DNA of 64,000 nucleotides, taken from NCBI RefSeq assembly GCF_001667075.1, contig NZ_LZIL01000060.1:1-64000 (forward strand), read 5' to 3'. Position 1 is the stretch's first letter. Each line of letters begins with the position of its first letter. The notes below the pieces were generated by a model. That model saw only the letters and a program-made list of their open reading frames with translations. It did no database searches and was not told where the DNA came from. This document shows positions 33,265 through 42,873 of this stretch, piece after piece. This DNA comes from Mycobacterium sp. 852014-52450_SCH5900713. GTDB taxonomy: Bacteria; Actinomycetota; Actinomycetes; Mycobacteriales; Mycobacteriaceae. A program made the translations under genes and the position numbers.

Positions 33265-35181
33265 ATGGTTGAGGTCGAACGGCATGCCTACGACGTAGTC
33301 GTCATCGGCGCCGGCGGCGCGGGACTGCGAGCGGTCATCGAGGCGCGGGAACGCGGCCTCAAGGTCGCGGTGGTGTGTAAGTCCCTGTTCGGCAAGGCCC
33401 ACACGGTCATGGCCGAGGGTGGCTGCGCGGCGTCGATGGGCAACACCAACCCGAAAGACAACTGGAAGACCCACTTCGGCGACACGATGCGGGGTGGGAA
33501 GTTCCTCAACAACTGGCGGATGGCCGAGCTGCATGCCAAGGAGGCGCCGGACCGCGTCTGGGAGCTGGAAACCTATGGCGCGCTGTTCGATCGCCTCAAA
33601 GACGGCAAGATCAGCCAGCGCAACTTCGGCGGGCACACCTACCCGCGACTGGCGCACGTCGGCGACCGCACCGGCCTGGAACTGATCCGCACGATGCAGC
33701 AGAAGATCGTTTCGCTGCAGCAGGAGGATTACGCCGAACTCGGCGACTACGAGGCGCGCATCAAGGTGTTCGCCGAGTGCACCATCACCGAGCTACTGAA
33801 GGACGGCGACGCGATCGCCGGGGCGTTCGGCTACTGGCGCGAGACGGGTCAGTTCGTCCTGTTCGAGGCGCCCGCGGTGGTGCTCGCCACCGGCGGCATC
33901 GGCAAGTCGTTCAAGGTCACCTCGAACTCCTGGGAGTACACCGGCGACGGGCACGCGCTGGCCCTGCGGGCGGGCGCGTCGCTGATCAACATGGAGTTCG
34001 TCCAGTTCCACCCGACCGGCATGGTGTGGCCGCCCAGCGTGAAGGGGATTCTCGTCACCGAGGGTGTCCGCGGGGACGGCGGTGTGCTGAAGGACTCCGA
34101 GGGCAAGCGGTTCATGTTCGACTACATCCCGCCGGTGTTCAAAGGCCAGTACGCCGAAACCGAACAAGAGGCCGACCAGTGGCTCAAGGACAACGACTCG
34201 GCCCGCCGCACCCCCGACCTGTTGCCCCGCGATGAGGTCGCGCGCGCGATCAACTCCGAGGTCAAGGCCGGCCGGGGCAGCCCGCACGGCGGCGTGTTCC
34301 TCGACATCGCGTCCCGGTTGACGCCCGAGGAGATCAAGCGGCGGCTACCGTCGATGTACCACCAGTTCAAGGAGCTGGCCGGCGTCGACATCACCAAGGA
34401 GCCAATGGAAGTCGGGCCCACCTGTCACTACGTGATGGGCGGCGTCGAGGTGGACGCCGACACCGGAGCGGCCACGGTCCCCGGCCTGTTCGCCGCGGGC
34501 GAGTGCTCCGGCGGCATGCACGGTTCCAACCGGCTCGGCGGTAACTCGCTGTCGGACCTGCTGGTCTTCGGCCGGCGGGCCGGCCTGGGCGCGGCCGACT
34601 ACGTGCGGGCGCTGAGCAGCCGCCCGACGATCTCGGCGGAGGCCGTCGAGACCGCGTCGAAGCGGGCGCTGTCCCCCTTCGAGGGACCGACCAACGGCGC
34701 CCCGGCGGAGAACCCCTACACGCTGCAGCTGGAGCTGCAGCAGTCGATGAACGACCTGGTGGGCATCATCCGCAAGGCGGACGAGGTCTCCGAGGCCCTC
34801 GCGCGGCTCGACAAGCTTCGCGAGCGATTCAAGAACATGCACGTGGAGGGCGGTCGCCAGTACAACCCGGGCTGGAACCTGGCCATCGACCTGCGCAACA
34901 TGCTGCTGGTCAGCGAGTGCGTCGCCAAGGCCGCGCTCGAGCGCACCGAAAGCCGCGGCGGCCACACCCGCGACGACCACCCGGCAATGGACTCGGGGTG
35001 GCGCAAGGTACTGCTGGTCTGCGAGGCCGCCGGCGGCGACGAGGTGATCCCCGACATCAGCGTCACCCGCAAGGAGCAGGTGCCGATGCGGTCCGATCTG
35101 CTGGAGCTCTTCGAGATCTCCGAGCTGGAGAAGTACTACACCGACGACGAGCTGGCCGAGCATCCAGGACGGAGAGGCTAA
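33265..35181 (+). CDS. sdhA: Succinate dehydrogenase flavoprotein subunit SdhA (Sdh1)
   Basis: A 638-residue protein. The FAD dinucleotide fold is YDVVVIGAGGAGLRAVIEA at residues 8-26. KAHTVMAEGGCAASMGN carries the His used for covalent FAD attachment in this family. Substrate-site motifs include FVQFHPTG and GGVEVDADTGA, and GLFAAGECSGGMHGSNRLGGNSL is the conserved active-site stretch. It oxidises succinate to fumarate. ATG 33265 has GAGGG upstream and fits the N-terminus of Rv0248c. Its stop overlaps the sdhB start by one base (TAATG). Confidence 0.95.
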   Translation: MVEVERHAYDVVVIGAGGAGLRAVIEARERGLKVAVVCKSLFGKAHTVMAEGGCAASMGNTNPKDNWKTHFGDTMRGGKFLNNWRMAELHAKEAPDRVWELETYGALFDRLKDGKISQRNFGGHTYPRLAHVGDRTGLELIRTMQQKIVSLQQEDYAELGDYEARIKVFAECTITELLKDGDAIAGAFGYWRETGQFVLFEAPAVVLATGGIGKSFKVTSNSWEYTGDGHALALRAGASLINMEFVQFHPTGMVWPPSVKGILVTEGVRGDGGVLKDSEGKRFMFDYIPPVFKGQYAETEQEADQWLKDNDSARRTPDLLPRDEVARAINSEVKAGRGSPHGGVFLDIASRLTPEEIKRRLPSMYHQFKELAGVDITKEPMEVGPTCHYVMGGVEVDADTGAATVPGLFAAGECSGGMHGSNRLGGNSLSDLLVFGRRAGLGAADYVRALSSRPTISAEAVETASKRALSPFEGPTNGAPAENPYTLQLELQQSMNDLVGIIRKADEVSEALARLDKLRERFKNMHVEGGRQYNPGWNLAIDLRNMLLVSECVAKAALERTESRGGHTRDDHPAMDSGWRKVLLVCEAAGGDEVIPDISVTRKEQVPMRSDLLELFEISELEKYYTDDELAEHPGRRG

Positions 35182-35927
35182 TGACCTACAACGCGACCTT
35201 GCGTGTGTGGCGCGGTGACGATGCCAGCGGCGCGCTGCAGGACTTCACGGTGGAGGTCAACGAGGGCGAGGTGGTGCTCGACATCATCCATCGCCTGCAG
35301 CAGACCCAGACGCCCGACCTCGCCGTGCGGTGGAACTGCAAGGCGGGCAAGTGTGGCTCCTGCTCGGCCGAGATCAACGGAGTCCCGCGGCTGCTGTGCA
35401 TGACCCGGATGTCGACCTTCGCCGAGGACGAGGTGGTGACCGTGACGCCGCTGCGGACGTTCCCGGTGATCCGGGACCTGGTCACCGACGTTTCCTTCAA
35501 CTACGAGAAGGCGCGCGAGATCCCCGCCTTCGCGCCGCCGAAGGATCTGCAGCCGGGCGAGTACCGGATGGCGCAGGCCGACGTGCAGCGCTCGCAGGAG
35601 TTCCGTAAGTGCATCGAGTGCTTCCTGTGCCAGAACGTGTGCCACGTGGTCCGCGACCACGAGGAGAACAAGAAGGCGTTCGCCGGCCCCCGCTTCCTGA
35701 TGCGGATCGCCGAGCTCGAGATGCACCCGCTGGACACGCTGGACCGGCGCAACCAGGCCCAGGAGCAGCACGGGCTGGGCTACTGCAACATCACCAAGTG
35801 CTGCACCGAGGTCTGCCCGGAAAACATCAAGATCACCGACAACGCGCTGATCCCGATGAAAGAGCGGGTCGCCGACCGCAAGTACGACCCGGTGGTGTGG
35901 CTGGGCAACAAGTTGTTCCGGCGCTGA
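35181..35927 (+). CDS. sdhB: Succinate dehydrogenase iron-sulfur subunit SdhB (Sdh1)
   Basis: A 248-residue protein, identical in length to Rv0247c. The [2Fe-2S] ligands are in WNCKAGKCGSCSAEING plus a later Cys (PRLLC). The [4Fe-4S] and [3Fe-4S] ligands are in CIECFLCQNVCH and CCTEVCPENI. It passes electrons from SdhA FAD to the quinone site in the membrane anchor. The overlapping start implies tight coupling to sdhA. Confidence 0.95.
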   Translation: MTYNATLRVWRGDDASGALQDFTVEVNEGEVVLDIIHRLQQTQTPDLAVRWNCKAGKCGSCSAEINGVPRLLCMTRMSTFAEDEVVTVTPLRTFPVIRDLVTDVSFNYEKAREIPAFAPPKDLQPGEYRMAQADVQRSQEFRKCIECFLCQNVCHVVRDHEENKKAFAGPRFLMRIAELEMHPLDTLDRRNQAQEQHGLGYCNITKCCTEVCPENIKITDNALIPMKERVADRKYDPVVWLGNKLFRR

Positions 35928-35999
35928 CCCGGGCGTTAGCCCGCCCGGCGCGCCGGGTACCCGCATAGAACCCAAACTCCGAAGGGCAGCGTGGGAGAT

Positions 36000-36155
36000 A
36001 TGCGAGAAACCACCAGCATCAACGAAATCCGAACCGCCATCCGGGAGCTGTCCGCACGCGCCGATCTTGCGCGTAAGGAAGGCCGCCCCGACGACGCCGA
36101 GGAGATCGAGCAGCGGATAGCGGGCTTCCGGGCGGAACTCAGCAAGCGACCGTAG
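36000..36155 (+). CDS. 51-residue charged helical protein
   Basis: The ATG at 36000 is preceded by GGGAG, and the frame ends at TAG 36153-36155. The protein MRETTSINEIRTAIRELSAR continues with Asp, Ala, Arg and Glu residues in a heptad-like pattern and should form a helical hairpin or short coiled coil. It lies 72 bp after sdhB and ends six bases before the convergent flavin reductase stop. Codon use looks like coding sequence (G/C at third positions). No function is recognised. Confidence 0.6.
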   Translation: MRETTSINEIRTAIRELSARADLARKEGRPDDAEEIEQRIAGFRAELSKRP

Positions 36156-36161
36156 CCGCGT

Positions 36162-36656
<495 letters not shown>

Positions 36657-37682
36657 TCATTCGCCCCTTGAGCCGAGAACGGGATTCTCGTTCCCGACCC
36701 TACCTGCTGAATGTCCGTGCGCTGAAGCCACATCGGGGTGTGCGCGCAACCTGCTCTTCCAGGCGTTGCGGCCGTAGACGGAGAAGATCGGATCCGAAGG
36801 GTCGGTCACCCGGCCGGCGCGCGCCCGCAGTTCGGGCGGCAGCGTCAACACCGGGATCCGCGCGTCCAGCCGCGGGTTGAAGAAGTAGGGCACCGAGATC
36901 CGGTCCGTCGGCTGCTCCTCCAGGTTCACCCGGTGCTCGGTGGCGCGCAGGTAACCGCCCGTCGCCACCTCCAGCAGCTCGCCGATGTTGACGACGAAGG
37001 CGCCGTCGGCGGGCGGCACGTCGATCCATTCCTCAGTACCGGGCCGGCGCACCTGCAGACCCCGGCTCCCCGGCTCGGCCAACAGCAGCGTGAGCACGCC
37101 GGAGTCTTTGTGCGGGCCGACGCCCTGCGCCGTGGCCGCGCTGCGCGGGTAGCGCACGATCTTGATCAGCGTGGCGGGCGTCTCGGCGAAGGCCGGGTCG
37201 AAGACGTCCGGTGGGCTCCCCAGCGATGCCGCCCAGTGCCGGAGCAGGGTGCGGGCTACCGCGGACAGCGCGGCGTCCCATTCGTCGACGATCCCGGGCA
37301 GTTCGGGCAGCGCGGCCGGCCACTGGTTGGGCCCCTGCAGCCACAGGTAGTCGGGCCTGCCGGGCGCCCCGATCGGCGCGCGTTCCGGTCCGATGTCGAT
37401 CTGCTCCCGCCAGTCCACCTGGCCGCGGGTCAGCTCGCCGCCCATCCGGGTGTAGCCGCGGAAATGCGGGCTGTGGACCATGGCGACCGCGTCCTTCTCG
37501 GCCTGGGGCAGCGCGAACAGCCGGCGCGCCGCCTCCAGCAACCTGCCGGCGAGCTCGCCGGGCACGCCATGGCCGGTCAGGTAGAAGAAGCCCACCTCGT
37601 GCGCGGCCTCGCGCAAACCTCGCCGCAATTGGGCCGTCGACGTGCGCAGATCCACTACGGGCAGGGTGGTGATGCATCCCAT
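36657..37682 (-). CDS. 2-oxoglutarate/Fe(II)-dependent oxygenase (isopenicillin N synthase family)
   Basis: A 341-residue protein. The DIOX_N region is LPVVDLRTSTAQLRRGLREAAHEVGFFYLTGHGV. The iron triad is visible as HKD in GVGPHKDSGVLTLLL and a later His in RATEHRVNL. The 2-oxoglutarate anchor is DRISVPYFF (Arg...Ser). Members hydroxylate or cyclise small molecules; the substrate is not readable. In M. tuberculosis this place holds Rv0246, a membrane protein, so this is a gene-content difference. It is divergent from fadE5, about 200 bp apart. Confidence 0.85.
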   Translation of the reverse strand: MGCITTLPVVDLRTSTAQLRRGLREAAHEVGFFYLTGHGVPGELAGRLLEAARRLFALPQAEKDAVAMVHSPHFRGYTRMGGELTRGQVDWREQIDIGPERAPIGAPGRPDYLWLQGPNQWPAALPELPGIVDEWDAALSAVARTLLRHWAASLGSPPDVFDPAFAETPATLIKIVRYPRSAATAQGVGPHKDSGVLTLLLAEPGSRGLQVRRPGTEEWIDVPPADGAFVVNIGELLEVATGGYLRATEHRVNLEEQPTDRISVPYFFNPRLDARIPVLTLPPELRARAGRVTDPSDPIFSVYGRNAWKSRLRAHPDVASAHGHSAGRVGNENPVLGSRGE

Positions 37683-37735
37683 AGTTTGAGATCCGTTTCG
37701 TTATCGTCGCAGGTCAGAGGCACCTTATCGGCTCC

Positions 37736-37747
37736 CCAACCGGTTGG
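37736..37747. promoter_or_regulatory. Palindromic operator candidate between the 2OG oxygenase and fadE5
   Basis: CCAACCGGTTGG is a perfect 12-bp palindrome followed by TTAATTAG. It resembles CCAACCGACCGGTTG with GTTAG after it, upstream of fadE6, so one TetR-type regulator may see both. Confidence 0.5.
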
Positions 37748-37816
37748 TTAATTAGACGATGGAATCTTGCTCACATTGACTTGCGTTGAACTAACTCTGA
37801 GCGATATTTTAGCGGT

Positions 37817-37832
37817 GTTACTGGTGGGTAAC
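37817..37832. promoter_or_regulatory. TTAC-N6-GTAA element upstream of fadE5
   Basis: GTTACTGGTGGGTAAC, with five-base arms, lies 52 bp before the fadE5 start. The same TTAC-N6-GTAA geometry occurs in the fadA2/fabG4 promoter (41413) and, with one change, upstream of the TetR gene (45767). Confidence 0.5.
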
Positions 37833-37884
37833 TTAGAAGTAGTACCCAACCACAAGTGGCATTCTCAACGAGGAGGAAACCGTA

Positions 37885-39720
37885 GTGAGCCACTACAAGA
37901 GCAACGTCCGTGACCAGGTGTTCAACCTGTTCGAGGTTTTGGGCGTTGAGAAGGCTTTGGGCGCCGGCGACTACAGCGATCTGGACGTCGAGACCGCGCG
38001 CGAAATGTTGTCAGAGATCAGCCGGCTGGCCGAGGGGCCCATCGCCGAGTCGTTCGTCGAGGGTGACCGCAATCCGCCGGTCTTCGACCCGAAGACCCAC
38101 TCGGTGACGCTGCCGGAGTCGTTCAAGAAGTCGGTCCGCGCGGTCACCGAGGCCGGTTGGGACAAGGTCGGCATCGACGAGGTCCTCGGCGGCATGCCGA
38201 TGCCTCGTGCCCTGGTGTGGGCGCTGCACGAGCACCTGCTGGGAGCAAACCCCGCCGTGTGGATGTACGGCGGCGGCGCCGGCTTCGCGAACATCCTCTA
38301 CCACCTCGGCACCGAGGAGCAGAGGAAGTGGGCCGTGATCTGCGCCGAGCGCGGCTGGGGCTCCACCATGGTGCTCACCGAGCCGGACGCCGGTTCGGAC
38401 GTCGGCGCCGGGCGGACCAAGGCGATCAAGCAGGACGACGGTTCCTGGCACATCGAGGGTGTGAAGCGATTCATCACCTCGGCCGACTCCGGCGACCTGT
38501 TCGAGAACATCTTCCACCTGGTGCTGGCCCGCCCCGAGGGCGCGGGTCCGGGTACCAAGGGTCTGTCGCTGTTCTTTGTGCCCAAGTTCCTGTTCGACTT
38601 CGAGACGGGCGAGCTGGGCGAGCGTAACGGCGTCTTCGTGACCAACGTCGAGCACAAGATGGGCCTGAAGGTTTCGGCCACTTGTGAGCTGTCCTTCGGC
38701 CAGCACGACGTGCCCGCCAAGGGCTGGCTGGTCGGCGAGGTGCACAACGGCATCGCGCAGATGTTCGAGGTCATCGAGCAGGCCCGCATGATGGTCGGCA
38801 CCAAGGCCATCGCGACCCTGTCGACCGGCTACCTGAACGCGCTGGAGTACGCCAAGTCCCGCGTGCAGGGCGCCGACATGACGCAGATGACCGACAAGAC
38901 CGCTCCGCGGGTGACGATTACACACCACCCCGACGTGCGCCGGTCGCTGATGACCCAGAAGGCCTACGCCGAGGGTCTGCGCGCGCTGTACCTCTACACC
39001 GCGACCTACCAGGACGCGGCGGTTGCCGAGGCGGTGCACGGTGTGGACGCCGAGCTGGCCGTCAAGGTCAACGACCTGATGTTGCCCGTGGTCAAGGGCG
39101 TCGGATCCGAGCAGGCCTACGCCAAGCTCACCGAGAGCCTGCAGACCTTCGGTGGGTCCGGCTTCCTGCAGGACTACCCGATCGAGCAGTACATCCGCGA
39201 CGCCAAGATCGACTCCCTCTACGAGGGCACCACGGCCATCCAGGCGCAGGACTTCTTCTTCCGGAAGATCATCCGCGACAAGGGTGTGGCGCTGGCTCAT
39301 GTGTCGGGCGAGATCCAGAAGTTCGTGGACAGCGAGTCCGGCAACGGGCGGCTGAAGTCCGAGCGCGAGCTGCTGGCGAAGGCCCTGGCCGACGTCCAGG
39401 CGATGGCGGCCACCCTGACCGGCTACCTGATGGCGGCGCAGGAGGACGTGACCAGCCTCTACAAGGTGGGCCTGGGATCGGTGCGCTTCCTGATGAGCGT
39501 CGGCGACCTGGTCATCGGCTGGTTGCTGCAACAGCAGGCCGCGGTGGCCGTGCAGGCGCTGGACGCCGGCGCCAGCGGCGACGAGCGGTCCTTCTACGAG
39601 GGCAAGGTCGCGGTGGCCTCGTTCTTCGCGAAGAACTTCCTGCCGCTGTTGGCCAGCACCCGCGAGGTGATCGACACGCTGGACAACGAGATCATGGAGC
39701 TCGACGAAGCCGCCTTCTGA
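37885..39720 (+). CDS. fadE5: Acyl-CoA dehydrogenase FadE5
   Basis: A 611-residue flavoprotein, the exact length of M. tuberculosis FadE5, from a GTG start with GAGGAGG upstream. FAD and substrate motifs are [19 protein letters not shown] and [13 protein letters not shown]. The catalytic Glu lies in [21 protein letters not shown]. The C-terminal domain is longer than in standard ACADs. FadE5 is known as a broad acyl-CoA dehydrogenase in the first step of beta-oxidation. The upstream region has two palindromic elements, and two terminators follow. Confidence 0.95.
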   Translation: MSHYKSNVRDQVFNLFEVLGVEKALGAGDYSDLDVETAREMLSEISRLAEGPIAESFVEGDRNPPVFDPKTHSVTLPESFKKSVRAVTEAGWDKVGIDEVLGGMPMPRALVWALHEHLLGANPAVWMYGGGAGFANILYHLGTEEQRKWAVICAERGWGSTMVLTEPDAGSDVGAGRTKAIKQDDGSWHIEGVKRFITSADSGDLFENIFHLVLARPEGAGPGTKGLSLFFVPKFLFDFETGELGERNGVFVTNVEHKMGLKVSATCELSFGQHDVPAKGWLVGEVHNGIAQMFEVIEQARMMVGTKAIATLSTGYLNALEYAKSRVQGADMTQMTDKTAPRVTITHHPDVRRSLMTQKAYAEGLRALYLYTATYQDAAVAEAVHGVDAELAVKVNDLMLPVVKGVGSEQAYAKLTESLQTFGGSGFLQDYPIEQYIRDAKIDSLYEGTTAIQAQDFFFRKIIRDKGVALAHVSGEIQKFVDSESGNGRLKSERELLAKALADVQAMAATLTGYLMAAQEDVTSLYKVGLGSVRFLMSVGDLVIGWLLQQQAAVAVQALDAGASGDERSFYEGKVAVASFFAKNFLPLLASTREVIDTLDNEIMELDEAAF

Positions 39721-39731
39721 CAGGCAAAAGC

Positions 39732-39765
39732 AAAAACCCCGCTTCCAGATGGGAGCGGGGTTTTT
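39732..39765 (+). terminator. Intrinsic terminator of fadE5
   Basis: ACCCCGCT and AGCGGGGT form the stem, flanked by A-runs on the left and TTTTT on the right, 12 bp after the fadE5 stop. Canonical hairpin plus T-run, rare in mycobacteria. Confidence 0.9.
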
Positions 39766-39788
39766 GTATTTCACGGCACAAACGGCAC

Positions 39789-39833
39789 AAAAAGGCCGCC
39801 GCTGGATCCCCTCACTCCAGCGGCGGCCCTTTT
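39789..39833 (-). terminator. Intrinsic terminator of fadA2
   Basis: GGCCGCCGCTGGA and TCCAGCGGCGGCC form a perfect 13-bp stem with a nine-base loop. AAAAA lies on the left, which reads TTTTT for the minus-strand transcript of fadA2; CTTTT lies on the right. It starts 24 bp after the fadE5 terminator. Confidence 0.85.
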
Positions 39834-40003
39834 CGTACGCCCGTCCGCGCTGACCGGCGGTCGTTTCAGGGATGCCCCGTATTGCCGTCGGGGTCGGGGG
39901 GTCAGACCACAACACGGGGTCATCCGGGCACTCGGATACCCCTCCGCCGGAATTACTAACCCGCTGTGACCGATCTCATGAACCGGCCGACCCCGGGAAC
40001 GGC

Positions 40004-41344
40004 TCAGGCCTCCAAAATCGCGGCCACGCCCTGGCCACCCGCGGCGCAGATGGAGACCAGGGCCCGCAGCGGCTTGCCCGCACCACCCTTCTGCTCCGCC
40101 CTCTTCTGGGCGAGCTGCTTGGCCGCCTGGGCGAGGATCCGCCCACCGGTGGCGGCGAAGGGGTGGCCGGCGGCCAATGAGGAGCCGTTGACGTTCAGCT
40201 TGGAGCGGTCGATCGACCCGAGCGCGGCGTCCAAGCCCAGCCGCTCCTTGCAGTAGTCCTCCGACTCCCACGCCTGCAGGTGCGCCAGCACCACCGAGGC
40301 GAAGGCCTCGTGGATCTCGTAGAAGTCGAAGTCCTGCAGGCTCAGGCCGTTCCGGGCCAGCAGCCGCGGCACCGCATAGGTGGGCGCCATCAGCAGACCG
40401 TCGCGCCCGTTGACGTAGTCCACGGCCGCGGTCTCCGCGTCCACCAGGAAGGCCAGCGGCGCCAGCGACCGGGCGTCCGCCCACTCCTCGCTGGCCAGCA
40501 GCGCGACCGAGGCGCCGTCGGTCAGCGGGGTCGAGTTGCCGGCCGTCATCGTCGCGTCGCCGGACTTCACGCCGAACACCGGCTTGAGCTTCGCCAACTT
40601 CTCGGCCGACGAGTCCGGCCGCAGGTTGTCGTCGCGGTAGAGCCCGAGGAACGGGGTGACCAGGTCGTCGAAGAAGCCCCGATCGTAGGCGGCGGCCATG
40701 TTGCGGTGGCTCGCGGCGGCCAGCTCGTCCTGGTCGACCCGCTTGATGCCCATCTCCTTGGCGGTGATCGCCTGGTGTTCGCCCATGGACAGCCCGGTGC
40801 GCGGCTCGCTGTTGACCGGGATCTGGATGCCCAGGGTCGCGGGCAGCGTGCCCACCAGCCTCAGCCGCTGGACATTGGACTTGGAACGGCGCAACTTGAG
40901 CAGGGTGCGGCGCAGGTTGTCGCCCAGCGCGATCGGAGGGTCGGAGGTGGTGTCCACGCCGCCGGCGGCGGCCACGTCGTAGCGCCCGGCCGCGATGCCG
41001 TCGGCCGCGGCGATGGCCGCCTGCAGGCCGGTACCGCACGCCTGCTGCAGGTCGAACGCCGGCGTGTACGACGACAGCGCGGAACCCAGCACGCATTCGC
41101 GGGTCAGGTTGAAGTCCCGGCTGTGCTTGAGCACGGCCCCGCCGACCACCGCGCCCAGCCGTTCGCCGGCCAGCCCGAAGCGGTCCACCAGCCCGCCCAA
41201 TGCGGCGGTGAGCATGTCCTGGTTGGACGCCTCGGCATAGGCGCCGTCGGACCGGGCGAACGGGATGCGGTTGCCGCCCAGCACGGCGACGCGTCGCCGT
41301 TGCGAACTGCGCTGGTTGCTTGCCTCGGAACTTGCAGGGGCCAC
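40004..41344 (-). CDS. fadA2: Acetyl-CoA acyltransferase (thiolase) FadA2
   Basis: A 446-residue thiolase from a GTG at 41344 (M. tuberculosis 440). The acylated nucleophile is the Cys in FDLQQACGTGLQAAIA. Further active-site loops are FDFYEIHEAFA, NGSSLAAGHPFAATGGR and the C-terminal Cys in VSICAAGGQGVA, where Ala-Ala replaces the more usual Ile-Gly. It cleaves 3-ketoacyl-CoA to acetyl-CoA or runs the reverse condensation. It is divergent from fabG4, and the shared promoter holds a 16-bp palindrome. Confidence 0.93.
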   Translation of the reverse strand: MAPASSEASNQRSSQRRRVAVLGGNRIPFARSDGAYAEASNQDMLTAALGGLVDRFGLAGERLGAVVGGAVLKHSRDFNLTRECVLGSALSSYTPAFDLQQACGTGLQAAIAAADGIAAGRYDVAAAGGVDTTSDPPIALGDNLRRTLLKLRRSKSNVQRLRLVGTLPATLGIQIPVNSEPRTGLSMGEHQAITAKEMGIKRVDQDELAAASHRNMAAAYDRGFFDDLVTPFLGLYRDDNLRPDSSAEKLAKLKPVFGVKSGDATMTAGNSTPLTDGASVALLASEEWADARSLAPLAFLVDAETAAVDYVNGRDGLLMAPTYAVPRLLARNGLSLQDFDFYEIHEAFASVVLAHLQAWESEDYCKERLGLDAALGSIDRSKLNVNGSSLAAGHPFAATGGRILAQAAKQLAQKRAEQKGGAGKPLRALVSICAAGGQGVAAILEA

Positions 41345-41412
41345 TGTCTTCTCCGTGTATCTGCCGGCTATCGGTTTTGGGATGCCCGTCTGGGGCCATA
41401 CTACCCACTGTT

Positions 41413-41428
41413 CTTACTCTGAAGTAAG
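41413..41428. promoter_or_regulatory. TetR operator candidate in the fadA2-fabG4 divergent promoter
   Basis: CTTACTCTGAAGTAAG: six-base arms with a four-base spacer, between divergent starts at 41344 and 41495. It matches 14 of 16 bases of the site upstream of the TetR gene at 45742 (minus strand CTTACTCTGGAGTCAG). Confidence 0.65.
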
Positions 41429-41494
41429 TTCGTCCCCGATACGGTGGGGCAGTAGGCACACCCCCACTTCGCAAGCGCATGGAAGGTTGCTCCG

Positions 41495-42859
41495 GTGGCT
41501 CCCAAGGTCTCGTCCGATCTGTTTTCTCAGGTTGTCAATTCCGGTCCTGGATCGTTTCTCGCCAAGCAGCTCGGTGTCCCGCAGCCCGAGACGCTGCGCC
41601 GCTACCGGTCCGGTGACCCGCCCCTGGCGGGCTCCCTGCTGATCGGCGGTGAGGGGCGAATCGTCGAGCCGTTGCGCGCCGCGCTGGACAAGGACTACGA
41701 CCTCGTGGGCAACAACCTCGGTGGACGCTGGGCCGACCAGTTCGGCGGCCTGGTGTTCGACGCCACCGGCATCACCACGCCGGAGGGTCTCCGGGGGTTG
41801 TATGAGTTCTTCACGCCGCTGCTACGGAACCTGGGCCATTCCGCGCGCGTCGCGGTGGTCGGCACCACGCCCGACGCCGCCACCAGCCCGCACGAGCGGA
41901 TCGCCCAGCGCGCGTTGGAGGGGTTCACCCGCTCGCTGGGCAAGGAGCTGCGCAACGGCACCACGGTGGCGCTGGTGTATGTCTCACCCGACGCCAAACC
42001 CGCTGCGACGGGGTGCGAGTCGACGATGCGGTTCATCCTGTCGGCCAAGTCGGCCTATGTCGACGGCCAGGTGTTCTACGTCGGCGAGGCCGACTCCACG
42101 CCGCCGGCGGACTGGGAGCGGCCGCTGGACGGCAAGGTCGCCATCGTGACCGGTGCGGCCCGCGGGATCGGCGCGACCATCGCGGAGGTGTTCGCCCGCG
42201 ACGGCGCCCGCGTCGTCGCGATCGACGTCGAGTCGGCCGCCGAGGCGCTGGCCGAGACGGCCAGCCGGGTCGGGGGCACCGCGTTGTGGCTCGACGTGAC
42301 GGCCGAGGACGCCGTCGACAAGATCACCGAGCACCTGCGCGAGCACCACGGCGGCCGCGCCGACGTGCTGGTCAACAACGCCGGCATCACCCGCGACAAG
42401 TTGTTGGCCAACATGGACGACGCCCGCTGGGACGCCGTCCTGGCCGTCAATCTCCTTGCCCCGCTGCGGCTTACCGAAGGACTGGTAGGCAACGGCAGCA
42501 TCGGCGTGGGGGGCCGGATCGTCGGGCTGTCCTCGATGGCCGGCATCGCGGGCAACCGTGGGCAGACCAACTACGCCACCACCAAGGCCGGGATGATCGG
42601 CCTCACCCAGGCGCTGGCCCCGGAGCTGTACGCCAAGGGCATCACGATCAACGCCGTCGCGCCGGGTTTCATCGAGACCCAGATGACGGCGGCCATCCCC
42701 CTGGCGACCCGCGAGGTGGGCCGCCGGATGAACTCGCTGCTGCAGGGCGGCCAACCCGTCGATGTCGCGGAGACCATTGCTTACTTCGCCAGCCCGGCGT
42801 CAAACGCGGTGACGGGCAACGTCATTCGCGTCTGCGGCCAGGCCATGCTGGGCGCATAG
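41495..42859 (+). CDS. fabG4: 3-ketoacyl reductase FabG4 (high-molecular-weight FabG)
   Basis: A 454-residue protein, identical in length to Rv0242c, from a GTG with GGAAGG upstream. The N-terminal 200 residues are a flavodoxin-like domain ([19 protein letters not shown]). The C-terminal short-chain dehydrogenase has the cofactor motif [13 protein letters not shown] ([10 protein letters not shown]), and the catalytic Ser and YxxxK in [21 protein letters not shown]. The M. tuberculosis enzyme is NADH-dependent and reduces 3-ketoacyl-CoAs. It is followed after 14 bp by htdX. Confidence 0.94.
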   Translation: MAPKVSSDLFSQVVNSGPGSFLAKQLGVPQPETLRRYRSGDPPLAGSLLIGGEGRIVEPLRAALDKDYDLVGNNLGGRWADQFGGLVFDATGITTPEGLRGLYEFFTPLLRNLGHSARVAVVGTTPDAATSPHERIAQRALEGFTRSLGKELRNGTTVALVYVSPDAKPAATGCESTMRFILSAKSAYVDGQVFYVGEADSTPPADWERPLDGKVAIVTGAARGIGATIAEVFARDGARVVAIDVESAAEALAETASRVGGTALWLDVTAEDAVDKITEHLREHHGGRADVLVNNAGITRDKLLANMDDARWDAVLAVNLLAPLRLTEGLVGNGSIGVGGRIVGLSSMAGIAGNRGQTNYATTKAGMIGLTQALAPELYAKGITINAVAPGFIETQMTAAIPLATREVGRRMNSLLQGGQPVDVAETIAYFASPASNAVTGNVIRVCGQAMLGA

Positions 42860-42873
42860 CTGAGGAGAACGCG

